Shown: positions 42,069-50,269, counted from the first letter of the stretch. The stretch: 64,000 bases of DNA from Allobranchiibius sp. CTAmp26 (GCF_017565405.1 NZ_JAGEKR010000001.1:1-64000); one strand, 5' to 3'. Numbers and translations: made by a program. Notes: generated by a model not told the origin, from the sequence alone.

Positions 42069-43010
42069 ATGAACGCAGCACCGTTGACGGGCCGCGTCGC
42101 GTTGGTCGCCGGGGCAACCCGGGGAGCGGGACGCGCGATCGCCGTCGAGCTGGCGCGGGCCGGTGCCTTCGTCTACGCGACCGGGCGCAGCAGCCGCGCC
42201 GCGGGGCGCTCGGAGATCGACCGTCCGGAGACCATCGAGGGCACCGCCGAGGCGATCCGGTCCGCGGACGCTGCGGGGTGTGCTCTCGTGGTCGACCACG
42301 AGGATCCGGACGCGGTGCAGGCGCTGGTCACCGAGATCGAGCAGGAGCACGGCCGGCTCGACGTGCTCGTCAACGACATCTTCGGCGGCGATCACTACGC
42401 ACAATGGGACCGCCCGCTGTGGGAGCACGACCTCGCAGGCGGTCTGCGGATGCTGCGGATGGGCGTCGACACCCACCTGATCACCAGCCACCACGCGCTG
42501 CCGCTGATGCTGCGCACGGCTGGGGAGACCGGCGTACGCGGGCTGCTGGTGGAGATGACCGACGGCACCGCGCAGTTCAACAGCACGTTCCGTGAGGGCG
42601 TCGGCCTCTACTACGACCTGGTCAAGGCCAACGTCGGCCGCATCGTCATAGGCCTCACCTACGAGCTACGGGAGGAACCGGTCACCGCCATCGGCGTCAC
42701 GCCGGGCTGGCTGCGCTCGGAGGCGATGCTCGAGGGGTTCGGGGTCAGCGAGGAGACGTGGCATCGAGCCGTGGCGAAGGAGCCGGGTTTCGCGATCTCG
42801 GAGTCTCCGACGTACGTCGCTCGCGGAGTCGCCGCGGCGGCCGCCGATCCGGGGTTCGCCCGATGGGCCGGTGAGATCGTCACCGCCCGACAGCTCGCCG
42901 ACGCCTACGACCTGACCGATACCGACGGCTCGCGTCCCGACTGCTGGGGGTACATGGCCCGTTGCGTGGCCGCCGGGGACGAGCCGGTCCCACTCGAGGA
43001 CTACCGATAG
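42069..43010 (+). CDS. Short-chain dehydrogenase/reductase
   Basis: A 313-residue Rossmann-fold oxidoreductase. The nucleotide loop is VAGATRGAGRAIA, the substitute for NNAG is VNDIFGG, and the catalytic pair is in YYDLVKANV (YxxxK). The C-terminal part is longer than a classical SDR and ends in a conserved GYMARCVAAG-type tail seen in one actinobacterial SDR group. GGAG precedes the ATG. It is divergent from the aromatic monooxygenase and may work on a linked intermediate, but its substrate is unknown. Confidence 0.9.
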   Translation: MNAAPLTGRVALVAGATRGAGRAIAVELARAGAFVYATGRSSRAAGRSEIDRPETIEGTAEAIRSADAAGCALVVDHEDPDAVQALVTEIEQEHGRLDVLVNDIFGGDHYAQWDRPLWEHDLAGGLRMLRMGVDTHLITSHHALPLMLRTAGETGVRGLLVEMTDGTAQFNSTFREGVGLYYDLVKANVGRIVIGLTYELREEPVTAIGVTPGWLRSEAMLEGFGVSEETWHRAVAKEPGFAISESPTYVARGVAAAAADPGFARWAGEIVTARQLADAYDLTDTDGSRPDCWGYMARCVAAGDEPVPLEDYR

Positions 43011-43564
43011 CGGCGCAGGCCGTCGAGGATGACGGTCACCAGGGTGTGAGCGCGGGCGTCCCACTGCCCCTCGGGCACGCGTGACAATGCACCGAGCAGC
43101 AGGATGACGTCGGTCGCGTCGACGCCTTCGCGCACGGCGCCGGCCGCTGCACCCTCGTCGAGCAGGGTCTGCAGCGCATGGTCCAGTCGGTGCTCGTTGT
43201 CGGCGTACAGGTCCTGCCACGCCGACGCCTCGATCGCCGCGACGACACCGCGTTTGACGCGCGCGTACTCCAGGAGACGGTCCAGCCACAGCTCCAGCGC
43301 CTGCAACGGCGGGTGTTCGGCGAGCAGCGCAGGCACCGTCTGCACCAGCTCGGTCATCTCCTGCCGATACACCTCGGCCACCAGGTGCTCCCGGGTCGGG
43401 AAGTGGCGGTAGAGCGTGCCCTGCCCTACCTGCGCGTCCTTGGCGACGGCCTGCAGCCGCAGACCCTCGACGGATCCGCCCGATTCGACCAGGGCGGCGC
43501 GAGCGGAACTGACGATGCGGGCCCTGTTGACGACGGCATCCGCACGAGGTGCGCGTGTCGGCAT
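43001..43564 (-). CDS. TetR/AcrR family transcriptional regulator
   Basis: A 187-residue repressor. The helix-turn-helix is RARIVSSARAALVESG with LQAVAKDAQVGQGTLYRHF. The C-terminal domain resembles the SbtR-like group with WDARAHTLVTVILDGL. GGGGAGG precedes the ATG at 43564. It is divergent from an SDR gene across a 93-bp gap containing inverted repeats, so it probably controls that SDR. Its 3' end overlaps the other SDR gene by 10 bases on the opposite strand. Confidence 0.9.
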   Translation of the reverse strand: MPTRAPRADAVVNRARIVSSARAALVESGGSVEGLRLQAVAKDAQVGQGTLYRHFPTREHLVAEVYRQEMTELVQTVPALLAEHPPLQALELWLDRLLEYARVKRGVVAAIEASAWQDLYADNEHRLDHALQTLLDEGAAAGAVREGVDATDVILLLGALSRVPEGQWDARAHTLVTVILDGLRRYR

Positions 43565-43592
43565 GTCCTCCCCGTTCGGGAATCCAGTTAAG

Positions 43593-43635
43593 CGGACGAA
43601 TGTCCGTTACGCTGGTCTCCCAACCGGACAGTTGT
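43593..43635. promoter_or_regulatory. Probable TetR operators between tetR and SDR
   Basis: CGGAC-GAAT-GTCCG (43593-43606) is a perfect inverted repeat. A second element, CGGACAGTTGTC (43624-43635), contains GACA-GT-TGTC and shares the CGGAC half-site. TACGCT (43609-43614) between them could be the -10 of the SDR gene. The layout fits repression of both divergent genes. Confidence 0.55.
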
Positions 43636-43657
43636 CAGCTTAGAGCGGGAGGCACGC

Positions 43658-44398
43658 ATGAGTGGGATCGCAGGCAAGGTCGTGGCCGTCACCGGCGCGA
43701 GCAGCGGGATCGGTGAGGCAACGGCGCTGGAGCTCGCCGGTCGCGGTGCGGCGGTGGTGCTGGGCGCCCGACGTACCGACCGCCTCACAGCGCTGGCCGA
43801 GCGGATCCGAGCCGACGGTGGACGGGCGCAGATCGTCAGCACCGACGTCACCCGGCGCGCCGATCTGACGCGTCTCGTCGAGGTGGCCGTCGAGGAGTTC
43901 GGACGACTCGACGTCCTGGTCAGCAACGCGGGCATCGCCCGGACCGCGTCCGTCTCGGACCTCGATGTCGACTCGTGGGACGCGATGATCGACGTCAACG
44001 TCCGCGGCGTCCTGCACGGCATCGCTGCCGCACTCCCGGTGTTCCGTCGACAGGGGCGCGGCCACTTCGTGACGACGGTGTCGACCTCGGGTCTGAAGAT
44101 CGTGCCGACCCAGGCCGTCTACGCGGGCACCAAGAACGCGGTCCGCACTCTCATGGAGGCGCTGCGCCAGGAGTCGACCGACGGGGCGCTGCGCACCACG
44201 TCGATCTCGCCCGGGTTCGTGCGCACCGAACTGGTCGATGCCGTCGAGGATCCCGCGAGTCGTGAGGAGATGCAGCGACGGATGGCCGAGCTGGGCATCG
44301 ACCCCGCCGCGGTGGCCCGAGCCATTGCGTTCGCCATCGAGCAGCCCGACGACGTCGAGATCGGTGACCTGACGATCCGGCCCACGTCGCAGGGCTGA
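43658..44398 (+). CDS. Short-chain dehydrogenase/reductase (classical)
   Basis: A 246-residue oxidoreductase of the YdfG-like classical SDR group. The coenzyme loop is VTGASSGIGEATAL, the strand-4 motif is VSNAGIART, the catalytic serine is in TTVSTSGLK and the YxxxK pair is in YAGTKNAV. The arginines after the first loop (GARRTDRL) suggest NADP(H) preference (family knowledge). GGGAGG precedes the ATG. It is divergent from a TetR gene with likely operators between them. Confidence 0.93.
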   Translation: MSGIAGKVVAVTGASSGIGEATALELAGRGAAVVLGARRTDRLTALAERIRADGGRAQIVSTDVTRRADLTRLVEVAVEEFGRLDVLVSNAGIARTASVSDLDVDSWDAMIDVNVRGVLHGIAAALPVFRRQGRGHFVTTVSTSGLKIVPTQAVYAGTKNAVRTLMEALRQESTDGALRTTSISPGFVRTELVDAVEDPASREEMQRRMAELGIDPAAVARAIAFAIEQPDDVEIGDLTIRPTSQG

Positions 44399-44418
44399 TC
44401 ACCGGCCCGGAAACGGAT

Positions 44419-44464
44419 CAGACCCCGTCTCCCGACGCTTGTCGCGCCGGTCAGACGGGGTCTG
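44419..44464. terminator. Hairpin between the SDR gene and tRNA-Ala
   Basis: CAGACCCCGTCT (44419-44430) and AGACGGGGTCTG (44453-44464) are perfectly complementary over 12 bp, with a 22-nt loop. The element lies between converging transcripts, 20 bases after the SDR stop and 7 bases from the tRNA 3' end. It probably acts on both. Confidence 0.65.
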
Positions 44465-44471
44465 CCATCGG

Positions 44472-44544
44472 TGGAGCTGAGGGGATTCGAACCCCTGGCC
44501 TTCTCATTGCGAACGAGACGCGCTACCAACTGCGCCACAGCCCC
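44472..44544 (-). tRNA. tRNA-Ala (anticodon CGC)
   Basis: The minus strand gives a 73-nt cloverleaf: acceptor GGGGCTG/CAGCTCC (one G-U pair), discriminator A, D-arm GCGC-AGTTGGTA-GCGC, anticodon loop TTCGCAA (anticodon CGC) and T-arm CAGGGG-TTCGAAT-CCCCT. CCA is not encoded. It decodes GCG, a very frequent codon here. Confidence 0.95.
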
Positions 44545-44592
44545 AAAAGCAAGCGAAACTCTAACACCGGACGGTGCGTACGCCGAACCGGC

Positions 44593-44811
44593 TCACTTGC
44601 TGAGCGTCACGATCAGCAGCACGAGCCCGATCACTATTCCGACCGCCCCGCCGATGCGTTGCATCTTGAAGGCGGCGGCGCTGGGCTCGGCCGCTGAGGG
44701 GTTCCTGTACTGCCACGCGCGGGTGCGCCGCCAGGTCGCCTCGGGCGCGAGCACGTTGCACAGCGAGATGCCGAAGAACAGGATGAAGAAGGGGATGAAG
44801 AACCAGTGCAT
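44593..44811 (-). CDS. Small membrane protein (DUF6199-like)
   Basis: A 72-residue protein with one hydrophobic helix at the N-terminus (about 3-20) and another at the C-terminus (52-69). Between them lies a conserved-looking ATWRRTRAWQYRNPSAAEPS segment, the pattern of small actinobacterial proteins annotated as DUF6199. It sits between tRNA-Ala and sepX/glpR on the same strand. Function unknown. Confidence 0.75.
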   Translation of the reverse strand: MHWFFIPFFILFFGISLCNVLAPEATWRRTRAWQYRNPSAAEPSAAAFKMQRIGGAVGIVIGLVLLIVTLSK

Positions 44812-44884
44812 GACGCGAACCTAGAGTAAAGACAACGGTCCTGGGCCCGTATGCGCCGTTCCCAGAGAAATTCCAGGTACGTGG

Positions 44885-45868
44885 TCAGCCGGCCCGGAAA
44901 GCTGAGGGCAACTCCTCGACCTCGGGGTCGAGCGCCATCCCGTCGAAGGGCAGTTCCTGGACCGGCACGTTCTCGTAGGACGCCGGCGCGGCAGGGGCGC
45001 GGTCGGGCGCCTTGGCCTTCATCGTGTAGGTCGGTTTCGGCACCTGCACGGGCGACCAGGTGCCGTCGGCGGCGACCTGTGAGGCAGCGGGAGGCGTCGA
45101 AGCCTCGGGACTCGTCTCCTCGCCGACCTGCGCGGCAGGGGCCTGCTGCGCCCGGACCGGCGCCGGCTGAGCGTCGAACGGCACGTCGTCCCAGCGGATC
45201 AGCTCCACGTGCGTCTCGTCGTCGTGACGCTCCGCGATGGCCCGCCGGCGGGCAACGGGCTGCGCGGAAGGAGCGGTCTGGCGTGACTGCTGCGGGCGGG
45301 AGGCCTGCGGCGCTCGACGCATCGCCGGGGCCACCTGGCCCGAACGACGGTGCTCGGCCACGGTCTCCGCGCGCAGCCACAGCACGACGGCCGCGAACAG
45401 CATCAGGGAGGCGATCAGCGCGACCCAGGACAGCGCCCCGACGACCACGAGGAGCAGCGTCAACGGGAAGAGACCCGTCGCGACCAGGAGGGCGATGCCG
45501 CGGGTGCGGCGGGCTGCCGCCACCGTTCGCGCCCGGTCGAGCACCTCGTGCAGCTTGTTCGTCGTGGGCGAATCCGCAGGCATGGCAACCTCGTTCGAGT
45601 GGTGTGCAGGAAGTTGCGGCTCATCGGGCAGGGGGTGTTCCCCGTGGATCATGGTGCCGGCACGCAGGGAGGTGCGAGCCGCGCCGGTCTCGTGGGACGC
45701 GGCGGCGGTGACCGGTGCGCGGCGCTCCAGCACCCGCATCGCGTCGGAGAACGTCTCGACCGTGCGGGCGGTCAGCAGCACCTGCCGGCGACGAATCTGG
45801 TGTTGCAGAAGCCAACCGGCCCAGACGACCACGATCGCAACGAAGATGAGGCTGCTCGGGTTGTCCAC
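44885..45868 (-). CDS. sepX: Divisome-associated membrane protein SepX/GlpR
   Basis: A 327-residue membrane protein; the Streptomyces homologue localises to division sites and stabilises FtsZ structures (family knowledge). One N-terminal helix follows DNPSSLIFVAIVVVWAGWLL; two closely spaced helices lie near 135-185 after RTRGIALLVATG. The remaining C-terminal half is Ala/Pro/Gln-rich and disordered, ending in PEVEELPSAFRAG. TAGCGT ends 7 nt before the GTG, so the message is probably leaderless. The neighbours (rimJ-like, mogA, galU) match Rv0993-Rv0996. Confidence 0.82.
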   Translation of the reverse strand: MDNPSSLIFVAIVVVWAGWLLQHQIRRRQVLLTARTVETFSDAMRVLERRAPVTAAASHETGAARTSLRAGTMIHGEHPLPDEPQLPAHHSNEVAMPADSPTTNKLHEVLDRARTVAAARRTRGIALLVATGLFPLTLLLVVVGALSWVALIASLMLFAAVVLWLRAETVAEHRRSGQVAPAMRRAPQASRPQQSRQTAPSAQPVARRRAIAERHDDETHVELIRWDDVPFDAQPAPVRAQQAPAAQVGEETSPEASTPPAASQVAADGTWSPVQVPKPTYTMKAKAPDRAPAAPASYENVPVQELPFDGMALDPEVEELPSAFRAG

Positions 45869-45875
45869 GAGGGTG

Positions 45876-45881
45876 ACGCTA
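45876..45881 (-). promoter_or_regulatory. -10 box of a probable leaderless promoter (sepX)
   Basis: TAGCGT on the minus strand ends 7 nt before the GTG at 45868. No Shine-Dalgarno is present. Confidence 0.5.
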
Positions 45882-45924
45882 CGGCGTACGGAAAGCCTTG
45901 CACCGCAGCGGCGTCGGTGTGTCG

Positions 45925-46548
45925 TCAGACCGGTTCCGGATAGGTGGTCCGCAGTCTCCCCACCATCGTCTCGCCGGCCGCGAGGTCCTCCCTGACGACC
46001 GCGAACGAGCGGTGATCGCGCCACTGCCCGTTGATGTGCAGATACGCCCGGCGCAGGCCCTCGTCGCGCAGGTCGAGCTTGCGCACGACGGCCAGGCTGG
46101 AGTGGTTGTCGGGTCGGATGTTGACTTCGACGCGGTGCAGTCCGACCGTCTCGAAAGCATGGTCGATCGCTGTCGCCAGGGCGAACGGCGTGATGCCGCG
46201 GCCGGCGTACCGCTGGGAGATCCAGTAGCCGACCCCCGCGGACCGCAGGGCGCCGCGCACGATGTTGAACAGGTGCATCTGCCCGACCAGTTCGCCGTCG
46301 ACCGCGACCGCGAAGGGCAGCAGCTCGCCGCGCGCCGCCTGGCGGTCCTGCTGGCGCACCATCTGCGCGAAGGACACGGGCGCCTGCTGGGTCGGCGAGG
46401 TCGAGTCCCACTCTCGGGTCCACGCGGCATTCTGCGCGCGCAACCGCACGAACTCGGCCCGGTCGGCCCGGGCACGCAACGGGCGCAGCATGACGCGCAT
46501 CCCGCGCCAATCACCCGCGATCGCGACCGGCCACAGCCGTTCGCTCAA
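45925..46548 (-). CDS. GNAT family N-acetyltransferase, RimJ-like
   Basis: A 207-residue acetyltransferase, likely acting on a protein N-terminus such as that of a ribosomal protein (as RimJ). The acetyl-CoA loop region is SQRYAGRGITPFALATAI, followed by VEVNIRPDNHSSLAVVRKL, the strand and helix typical of RimJ/RimL. It begins with the ligand-binding R in MRVMLRPLR. Its start overlaps the mogA stop by four bases. The position next to sepX/glpR matches Rv0995 (rimJ). Confidence 0.9.
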   Translation of the reverse strand: MSERLWPVAIAGDWRGMRVMLRPLRARADRAEFVRLRAQNAAWTREWDSTSPTQQAPVSFAQMVRQQDRQAARGELLPFAVAVDGELVGQMHLFNIVRGALRSAGVGYWISQRYAGRGITPFALATAIDHAFETVGLHRVEVNIRPDNHSSLAVVRKLDLRDEGLRRAYLHINGQWRDHRSFAVVREDLAAGETMVGRLRTTYPEPV

Positions 46549-47021
46549 TGGTCGCCCCCACCGTGCACCTGAGCGACGGCGTGCGGCACCACGTCACGCA
46601 GCACCTCGATGGCATCCCGCACTCCGCCCGTGGAACCGGGCAGGTTGACGATGAGCGTGCGGCCGGCCACTCCGGCCAGCCCCCGCGACAGGACGGCGGA
46701 TGGCACGCCCTTGCGCACGCCCGCGGCCCGTAGTGCCTCCGGGATGCCGGCCACCCGGCGGTAGAGCAATGCGGCGGTCTCCTCCGGGGTGTGGTCCGAC
46801 GGCGAGAGGCCGGTGCCCCCTGTCGTGAGGACCAGGTCGACCCCGTCCGCCACGGCGGCGCGCAAGGCATCACCGACCGGCGGGCCGTCGGGGACGATCT
46901 GCGCCTCGTCCGCGTCGAACCCCCACTCCCGCACTGCCGCCACGAGCAGCGGACCGGACCGGTCGTCGTACTCGCCCATGAAGGCGCGGTCCGAGCAGGT
47001 GATGATGAGGGCCCTAGGCAT
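46545..47021 (-). CDS. mog: Molybdopterin adenylyltransferase MogA/MoaB family
   Basis: Adenylates molybdopterin before molybdate insertion. The 158-residue protein has ALIITCSDRAF, the highly conserved LTTGGTGLSPSDHTPEET and the loop NLPGSTGGVRDAIEVL. The ATG at 47021 overlaps the moaC stop by 8 bases, and the next gene overlaps its own stop, so the cofactor genes form a tight operon (moeA-moaC-mog). A longer start at 47051 is in frame but less likely. Confidence 0.94.
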   Translation of the reverse strand: MPRALIITCSDRAFMGEYDDRSGPLLVAAVREWGFDADEAQIVPDGPPVGDALRAAVADGVDLVLTTGGTGLSPSDHTPEETAALLYRRVAGIPEALRAAGVRKGVPSAVLSRGLAGVAGRTLIVNLPGSTGGVRDAIEVLRDVVPHAVAQVHGGGDH

Positions 47022-47490
47022 CGCCCTCGCTCCAATCCCCTGAGCGACCACCGGATTTCGCCGTCACCCGGATGTCGGTGATCCGGGCGTGCTTGTCGAC
47101 GGCCTTGATCATGTCGACCAGGGCCAGGGCCGCGACCGAGACGCTGGTGAGGGCCTCCATCTCGATGCCGGTGCGGTCGGCGGTGCGCACCTCGGCCTGG
47201 ATGTCGACGCCGTCGTCGCGCACCGTCAGGCTCACTGAGACCGCGTGTACGGCGACCGGGTGGGCCAGCGGTACGAGCTCGGGGGTGCGTTTCGCGGCCT
47301 GGATGCCCGCGATCCGCGCCACGGCCAGCGCATCGCCCTTCGGCACCGTCCGCTCGCGGAGCGCGGCGATCGCCCGCGCCGACAACAGCACCCGCCCGCG
47401 TGCCTGCGCCTCCCGTGCGGTCACCGGCTTCTGCGAGACATCGACCATCCGGGCGTCACCGGCGTCGTCGAGATGGGTCAGTCGGTCCAT
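47014..47490 (-). CDS. moaC: Cyclic pyranopterin monophosphate synthase MoaC
   Basis: Converts 3',8-cyclo-7,8-dihydro-GTP to cyclic pyranopterin monophosphate, early in molybdenum-cofactor synthesis. The 158-residue protein has the family pattern THLDDAGDARMVDVSQKPVTAREA, PLAHPVAVHAVSV, EVRTADRTGIEMEALT and DMIKAVDKHARI, with the catalytic lysine regions intact. The ATG at 47490 is one base after the moeA stop; an ATG four codons earlier is possible. Confidence 0.95.
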   Translation of the reverse strand: MDRLTHLDDAGDARMVDVSQKPVTAREAQARGRVLLSARAIAALRERTVPKGDALAVARIAGIQAAKRTPELVPLAHPVAVHAVSVSLTVRDDGVDIQAEVRTADRTGIEMEALTSVSVAALALVDMIKAVDKHARITDIRVTAKSGGRSGDWSEGDA

Positions 47491-47491
47491 G

Positions 47492-48682
47492 TCAGGGGCC
47501 ACCGATCAGTGGGAAGACCTCCAGCACATCACCCTCGCTCACCCGGGTGACCTCGGCCGGCACGAAGGCCAGGGCGTTCGCGGCCGCCAGCCCACCCATG
47601 ATGTGCGAGGCCTGACCGCCGGAGGAGACGATCCGCCGTTCGCGATCGAGCACGACGCGGGCGAACTGTGCACGTCCGGGCGGCGAGGTCCAGCCGGTCT
47701 GCACCGTCGCGCGAACGCTGAGCGCGTCCACCGGCCTCCCCGCCATCCTGCGCAGGGCCGGCGCCACGAACACCTCGAACGAGACCAGGGAGCTGACCGG
47801 GTTGCCCGGCAGACAGAACACCGGCACATCACCGAGCATCCCGAATCCCTGGGGTTTGCCGGGTTGCATCGCGACCTGGGTGAATTCGAAGTCGTCGGCG
47901 AAAGCCAGCTTCAGGGGCTCGAACGCGCCCGCGCTCACCCCGCCGGACGTCACGATCGCGTCGACCTCCTCCGCGAGCGCGGTGAGCGCCGCACGGGTCT
48001 GCGGGCCCTCGTCGCCGACCGTGCGGACCGGTCCGACGGTGAAGCCGTGCGCCGCCACCAGCGACGCCAGCATCGGTCCGTTGCAGTCGATGACCTGGCC
48101 GTATGCCAGATCGCTTCCGGCGGAACGCAGTTCGTCACCCGTGGTCACGATCCCGACGCGGGGCCTGGGAAAGATGTCGACGTCGACGTGCCCCGCCGAG
48201 ACGATGGCCGGGATGTGCCACGGCGCGACCTGGGTGCCGGCCAGGGCCACCACGTCGCCCTTCTCGACATCCCCGCCGAGCCGGCGTACGGCGGTGCCGA
48301 CGGCCACGGACCGTTCGATGCGCACCGTTCGCGTGCCGCCGTCGGTGATCTCGACCTGCACCACGCTGTCCGCGCCGGCGGGCATGGGCGCCCCGGTCAT
48401 GATCCGCCAGGCGGTGCCCGGCGCCAACGTCGACCGGCGGGTGTCACCGGCCGGGATGTCGCCGTCGACCGGCAACGTCACCGGTGCCGCAGCGACGTCG
48501 GCCGCGCGGACGGCGTACCCGTCCATCGCGGAGTTGTCGAAACCGGGCAACGCCGCACCGGAGACGACGTCGGCGGCCAGCACCGACCCGAGCAACTCTG
48601 GTGCGAGCACCGGGATCCGGCGGGCCGCGAGCGGCCGCACCCGGTCGATCAGCTGCTGGCGGTGGTCCTCGACGCTACGCAT
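47492..48682 (-). CDS. moeA: Molybdopterin molybdenumtransferase MoeA
   Basis: Inserts molybdate into adenylated molybdopterin. The 396-residue protein has the four expected domains: GFDNSAMDGYAVRAAD (domain I), IMTGAPMPAGAD, the MogA-like catalytic domain with VGIVTTGDEL and VTSGGVSAG, KPQGFGMLGDVPVFCLPGNPVSS, and a C-terminal barrel. It is followed directly by moaC and mog on the same strand. The upstream galU gene ends 19 bases away from its start. Confidence 0.95.
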   Translation of the reverse strand: MRSVEDHRQQLIDRVRPLAARRIPVLAPELLGSVLAADVVSGAALPGFDNSAMDGYAVRAADVAAAPVTLPVDGDIPAGDTRRSTLAPGTAWRIMTGAPMPAGADSVVQVEITDGGTRTVRIERSVAVGTAVRRLGGDVEKGDVVALAGTQVAPWHIPAIVSAGHVDVDIFPRPRVGIVTTGDELRSAGSDLAYGQVIDCNGPMLASLVAAHGFTVGPVRTVGDEGPQTRAALTALAEEVDAIVTSGGVSAGAFEPLKLAFADDFEFTQVAMQPGKPQGFGMLGDVPVFCLPGNPVSSLVSFEVFVAPALRRMAGRPVDALSVRATVQTGWTSPPGRAQFARVVLDRERRIVSSGGQASHIMGGLAAANALAFVPAEVTRVSEGDVLEVFPLIGGP

Positions 48683-48701
48683 GTTCTGCGCCCGGGGGCG
48701 C

Positions 48702-49646
48702 TCAGTGCTCCATGACGCGGTGCTCGGCCTTGCCCTCCGCCTCGTCCGAGGCAGCCCAGTCACGGATCCAGTCGCGGAACGAATCGCCGAAGTCGCGGTG
48801 CCGGGCAGCGAGCCGCACCACGGCCTTCAGGTAGTCCAGCCGGTCACCGGTGTCGTAGCGGTTGCCGCGGAAGATGACGCCGGTGACCCCGCCGCCGGGC
48901 AGCTCCGGGTCGGTCAGCTGGAGCATGGCGTCGGTCAGCTGGATCTCCCCGCCGCGACCGGGCTGCGTCTTCTCCAGCGCGTCGAAGATCGCCGGGTCGA
49001 GCACATAGCGGCCGATGATCGCCAAATTGCTCGGCGCCTCCTCGGGTTCCGGCTTCTCCACCAGGGACTTCACGCGAACGAGGTCGCGCTCCCCCTCGAT
49101 CAGTTCGACGTCGGCACACCCGTAGAGATGCACCTGGTCGTCCGGCACCTCCATGAGCGCCACGACCGAGCCGCCGTGCGCGCCGCGAGCCGCGATCATC
49201 CGCTCCAGCAGGTCCTCGGTCTCGTCGATGAGGTCGTCGCCCAGCAGCACCGCGAACGGCTCGTCGCCGACGTGCGGCTTCGCGCACAGCACAGCGTGGC
49301 CGAGGCCGAGCGGCTCGCCCTGGCGGATGAAGTGCACGTTGCCGAGGTTGGCCGACTTGCGCACCCTGTCCAGGCGCAGGTCATCGCCCTTCTTCTCCAG
49401 GGCCTGCTCCAGCTCCCAGTGCCGGTCGAAGTGGTTCTCCATCGCGACCTTGTTGCGGCCGGTGATCGTCAGGATGTTGTCGCATCCGGCGCGGATGGCC
49501 TCTTCGACGACGTACTGGATCGCGGGCTTGTCCACGACCGGGAGCATTTCCTTGGGGATCGCCTTGGTGGCGGGCAGGAACCGGGTGCCCAGGCCCGCCG
49601 CGGGGATCACGGCCTTGTGCACGTCGGTGTTGTGGGGTGCCGTCAT
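48702..49646 (-). CDS. galU: UTP-glucose-1-phosphate uridylyltransferase
   Basis: Makes UDP-glucose for glycans, glycogen-related and cell-wall pathways. The 314-residue protein has the nucleotidyl loop VIPAAGLGTRFLPATKAIPKE (the bases of the loop are at its N-terminus), the conserved DKPAIQYVVEEAI, FAVLLGDDLID and VKSLVEKPEPEEAPSNLAI. TTAGCCT ends 6 nt before the ATG with no ribosome site, suggesting a leaderless message. It is divergent from the 5-FCL gene, as Rv0993 is from Rv0992c, and leads the moeA-moaC-mog-rimJ group. Confidence 0.95.
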   Translation of the reverse strand: MTAPHNTDVHKAVIPAAGLGTRFLPATKAIPKEMLPVVDKPAIQYVVEEAIRAGCDNILTITGRNKVAMENHFDRHWELEQALEKKGDDLRLDRVRKSANLGNVHFIRQGEPLGLGHAVLCAKPHVGDEPFAVLLGDDLIDETEDLLERMIAARGAHGGSVVALMEVPDDQVHLYGCADVELIEGERDLVRVKSLVEKPEPEEAPSNLAIIGRYVLDPAIFDALEKTQPGRGGEIQLTDAMLQLTDPELPGGGVTGVIFRGNRYDTGDRLDYLKAVVRLAARHRDFGDSFRDWIRDWAASDEAEGKAEHRVMEH

Positions 49647-49652
49647 GCCCGA

Positions 49653-49658
49653 AGGCTA
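49653..49658 (-). promoter_or_regulatory. -10 box of a probable leaderless promoter (galU)
   Basis: TAGCCT (in TTAGCCT) ends 6 nt before the ATG at 49646. Same sequence and spacing as the ABC-F and helicase genes. Confidence 0.55.
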
Positions 49659-49732
49659 ACCGTTGACCGGTGATGCGGGTGACGCCTTCCCCGGACCCCC
49701 CTCCGCGGGACGTCTGTCGGCACACTGGGGCC

Positions 49733-50269
49733 ATGTGGCGCGAGCTCCCGCACGACAAGCCCGCTGCCCGGGCGCTCATCCGGGCGGGCCGTCGCGCACG
49801 CCCCCCACATGAGCGTGCCGGGGACGATTTGGCGCTCGCCGGGCACCTACGGGACCTGCTGGGAGGTACGCCGCCCGGTCACGTCGCGGCGTACGACGCG
49901 CTGCCGACCGAGCCGCCCACCCGTGCGATGGTGGAGCTGCTCGGACACACCGGATGGCGTGTCATGATGCCGATCCTGTTGCCGGACAACGATCTCGGCT
50001 GGGATGACGGGAACTCGCACGACCCGTCGTACGTTTCCGGGGCGAGCCTGTTGATCGTCCCGGCGCTGGCGGTCGACCGTCGCGGCATGCGACTCGGACA
50101 GGGTGGGGGCAGCTACGACCGGGCGCTGCACCGGCGTTCGCCCGGGGCACTGGTGCTCGCCGTGGTGTACGACGACGAGCTGGCGGACGTCGTGCCGAGC
50201 GAACCGCACGACCTCGCCGTGGACGCCGTCCTCACGCCGCGTGCCGGGGTGCGACACCTGACAGAATGA
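49733..50269 (+). CDS. 5-formyltetrahydrofolate cyclo-ligase
   Basis: ATP-dependent conversion of 5-formyl-THF to 5,10-methenyl-THF. The 178-residue protein has the N-terminal DKPAARALIRAGRRAR helix with the ATP-contacting arginines, the substrate region VMMPILLPDNDLGW and the signature RLGQGGGSYDRAL. The end has YDDELADVVPSEPHDLAVDAVLTP, all as in the family. It starts at the ATG at 49733. It is divergent from galU and followed by an antiporter gene. Confidence 0.93.
   Translation: MWRELPHDKPAARALIRAGRRARPPHERAGDDLALAGHLRDLLGGTPPGHVAAYDALPTEPPTRAMVELLGHTGWRVMMPILLPDNDLGWDDGNSHDPSYVSGASLLIVPALAVDRRGMRLGQGGGSYDRALHRRSPGALVLAVVYDDELADVVPSEPHDLAVDAVLTPRAGVRHLTE

Noticed and set aside
39218-44398. 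Integrated mobile element carrying the aromatic genes
   Set aside because: No integrase, transposase, direct repeats or att-like tRNA duplication flank the patch; tRNA-Ala nearby is intact with no duplicated 3' end seen.
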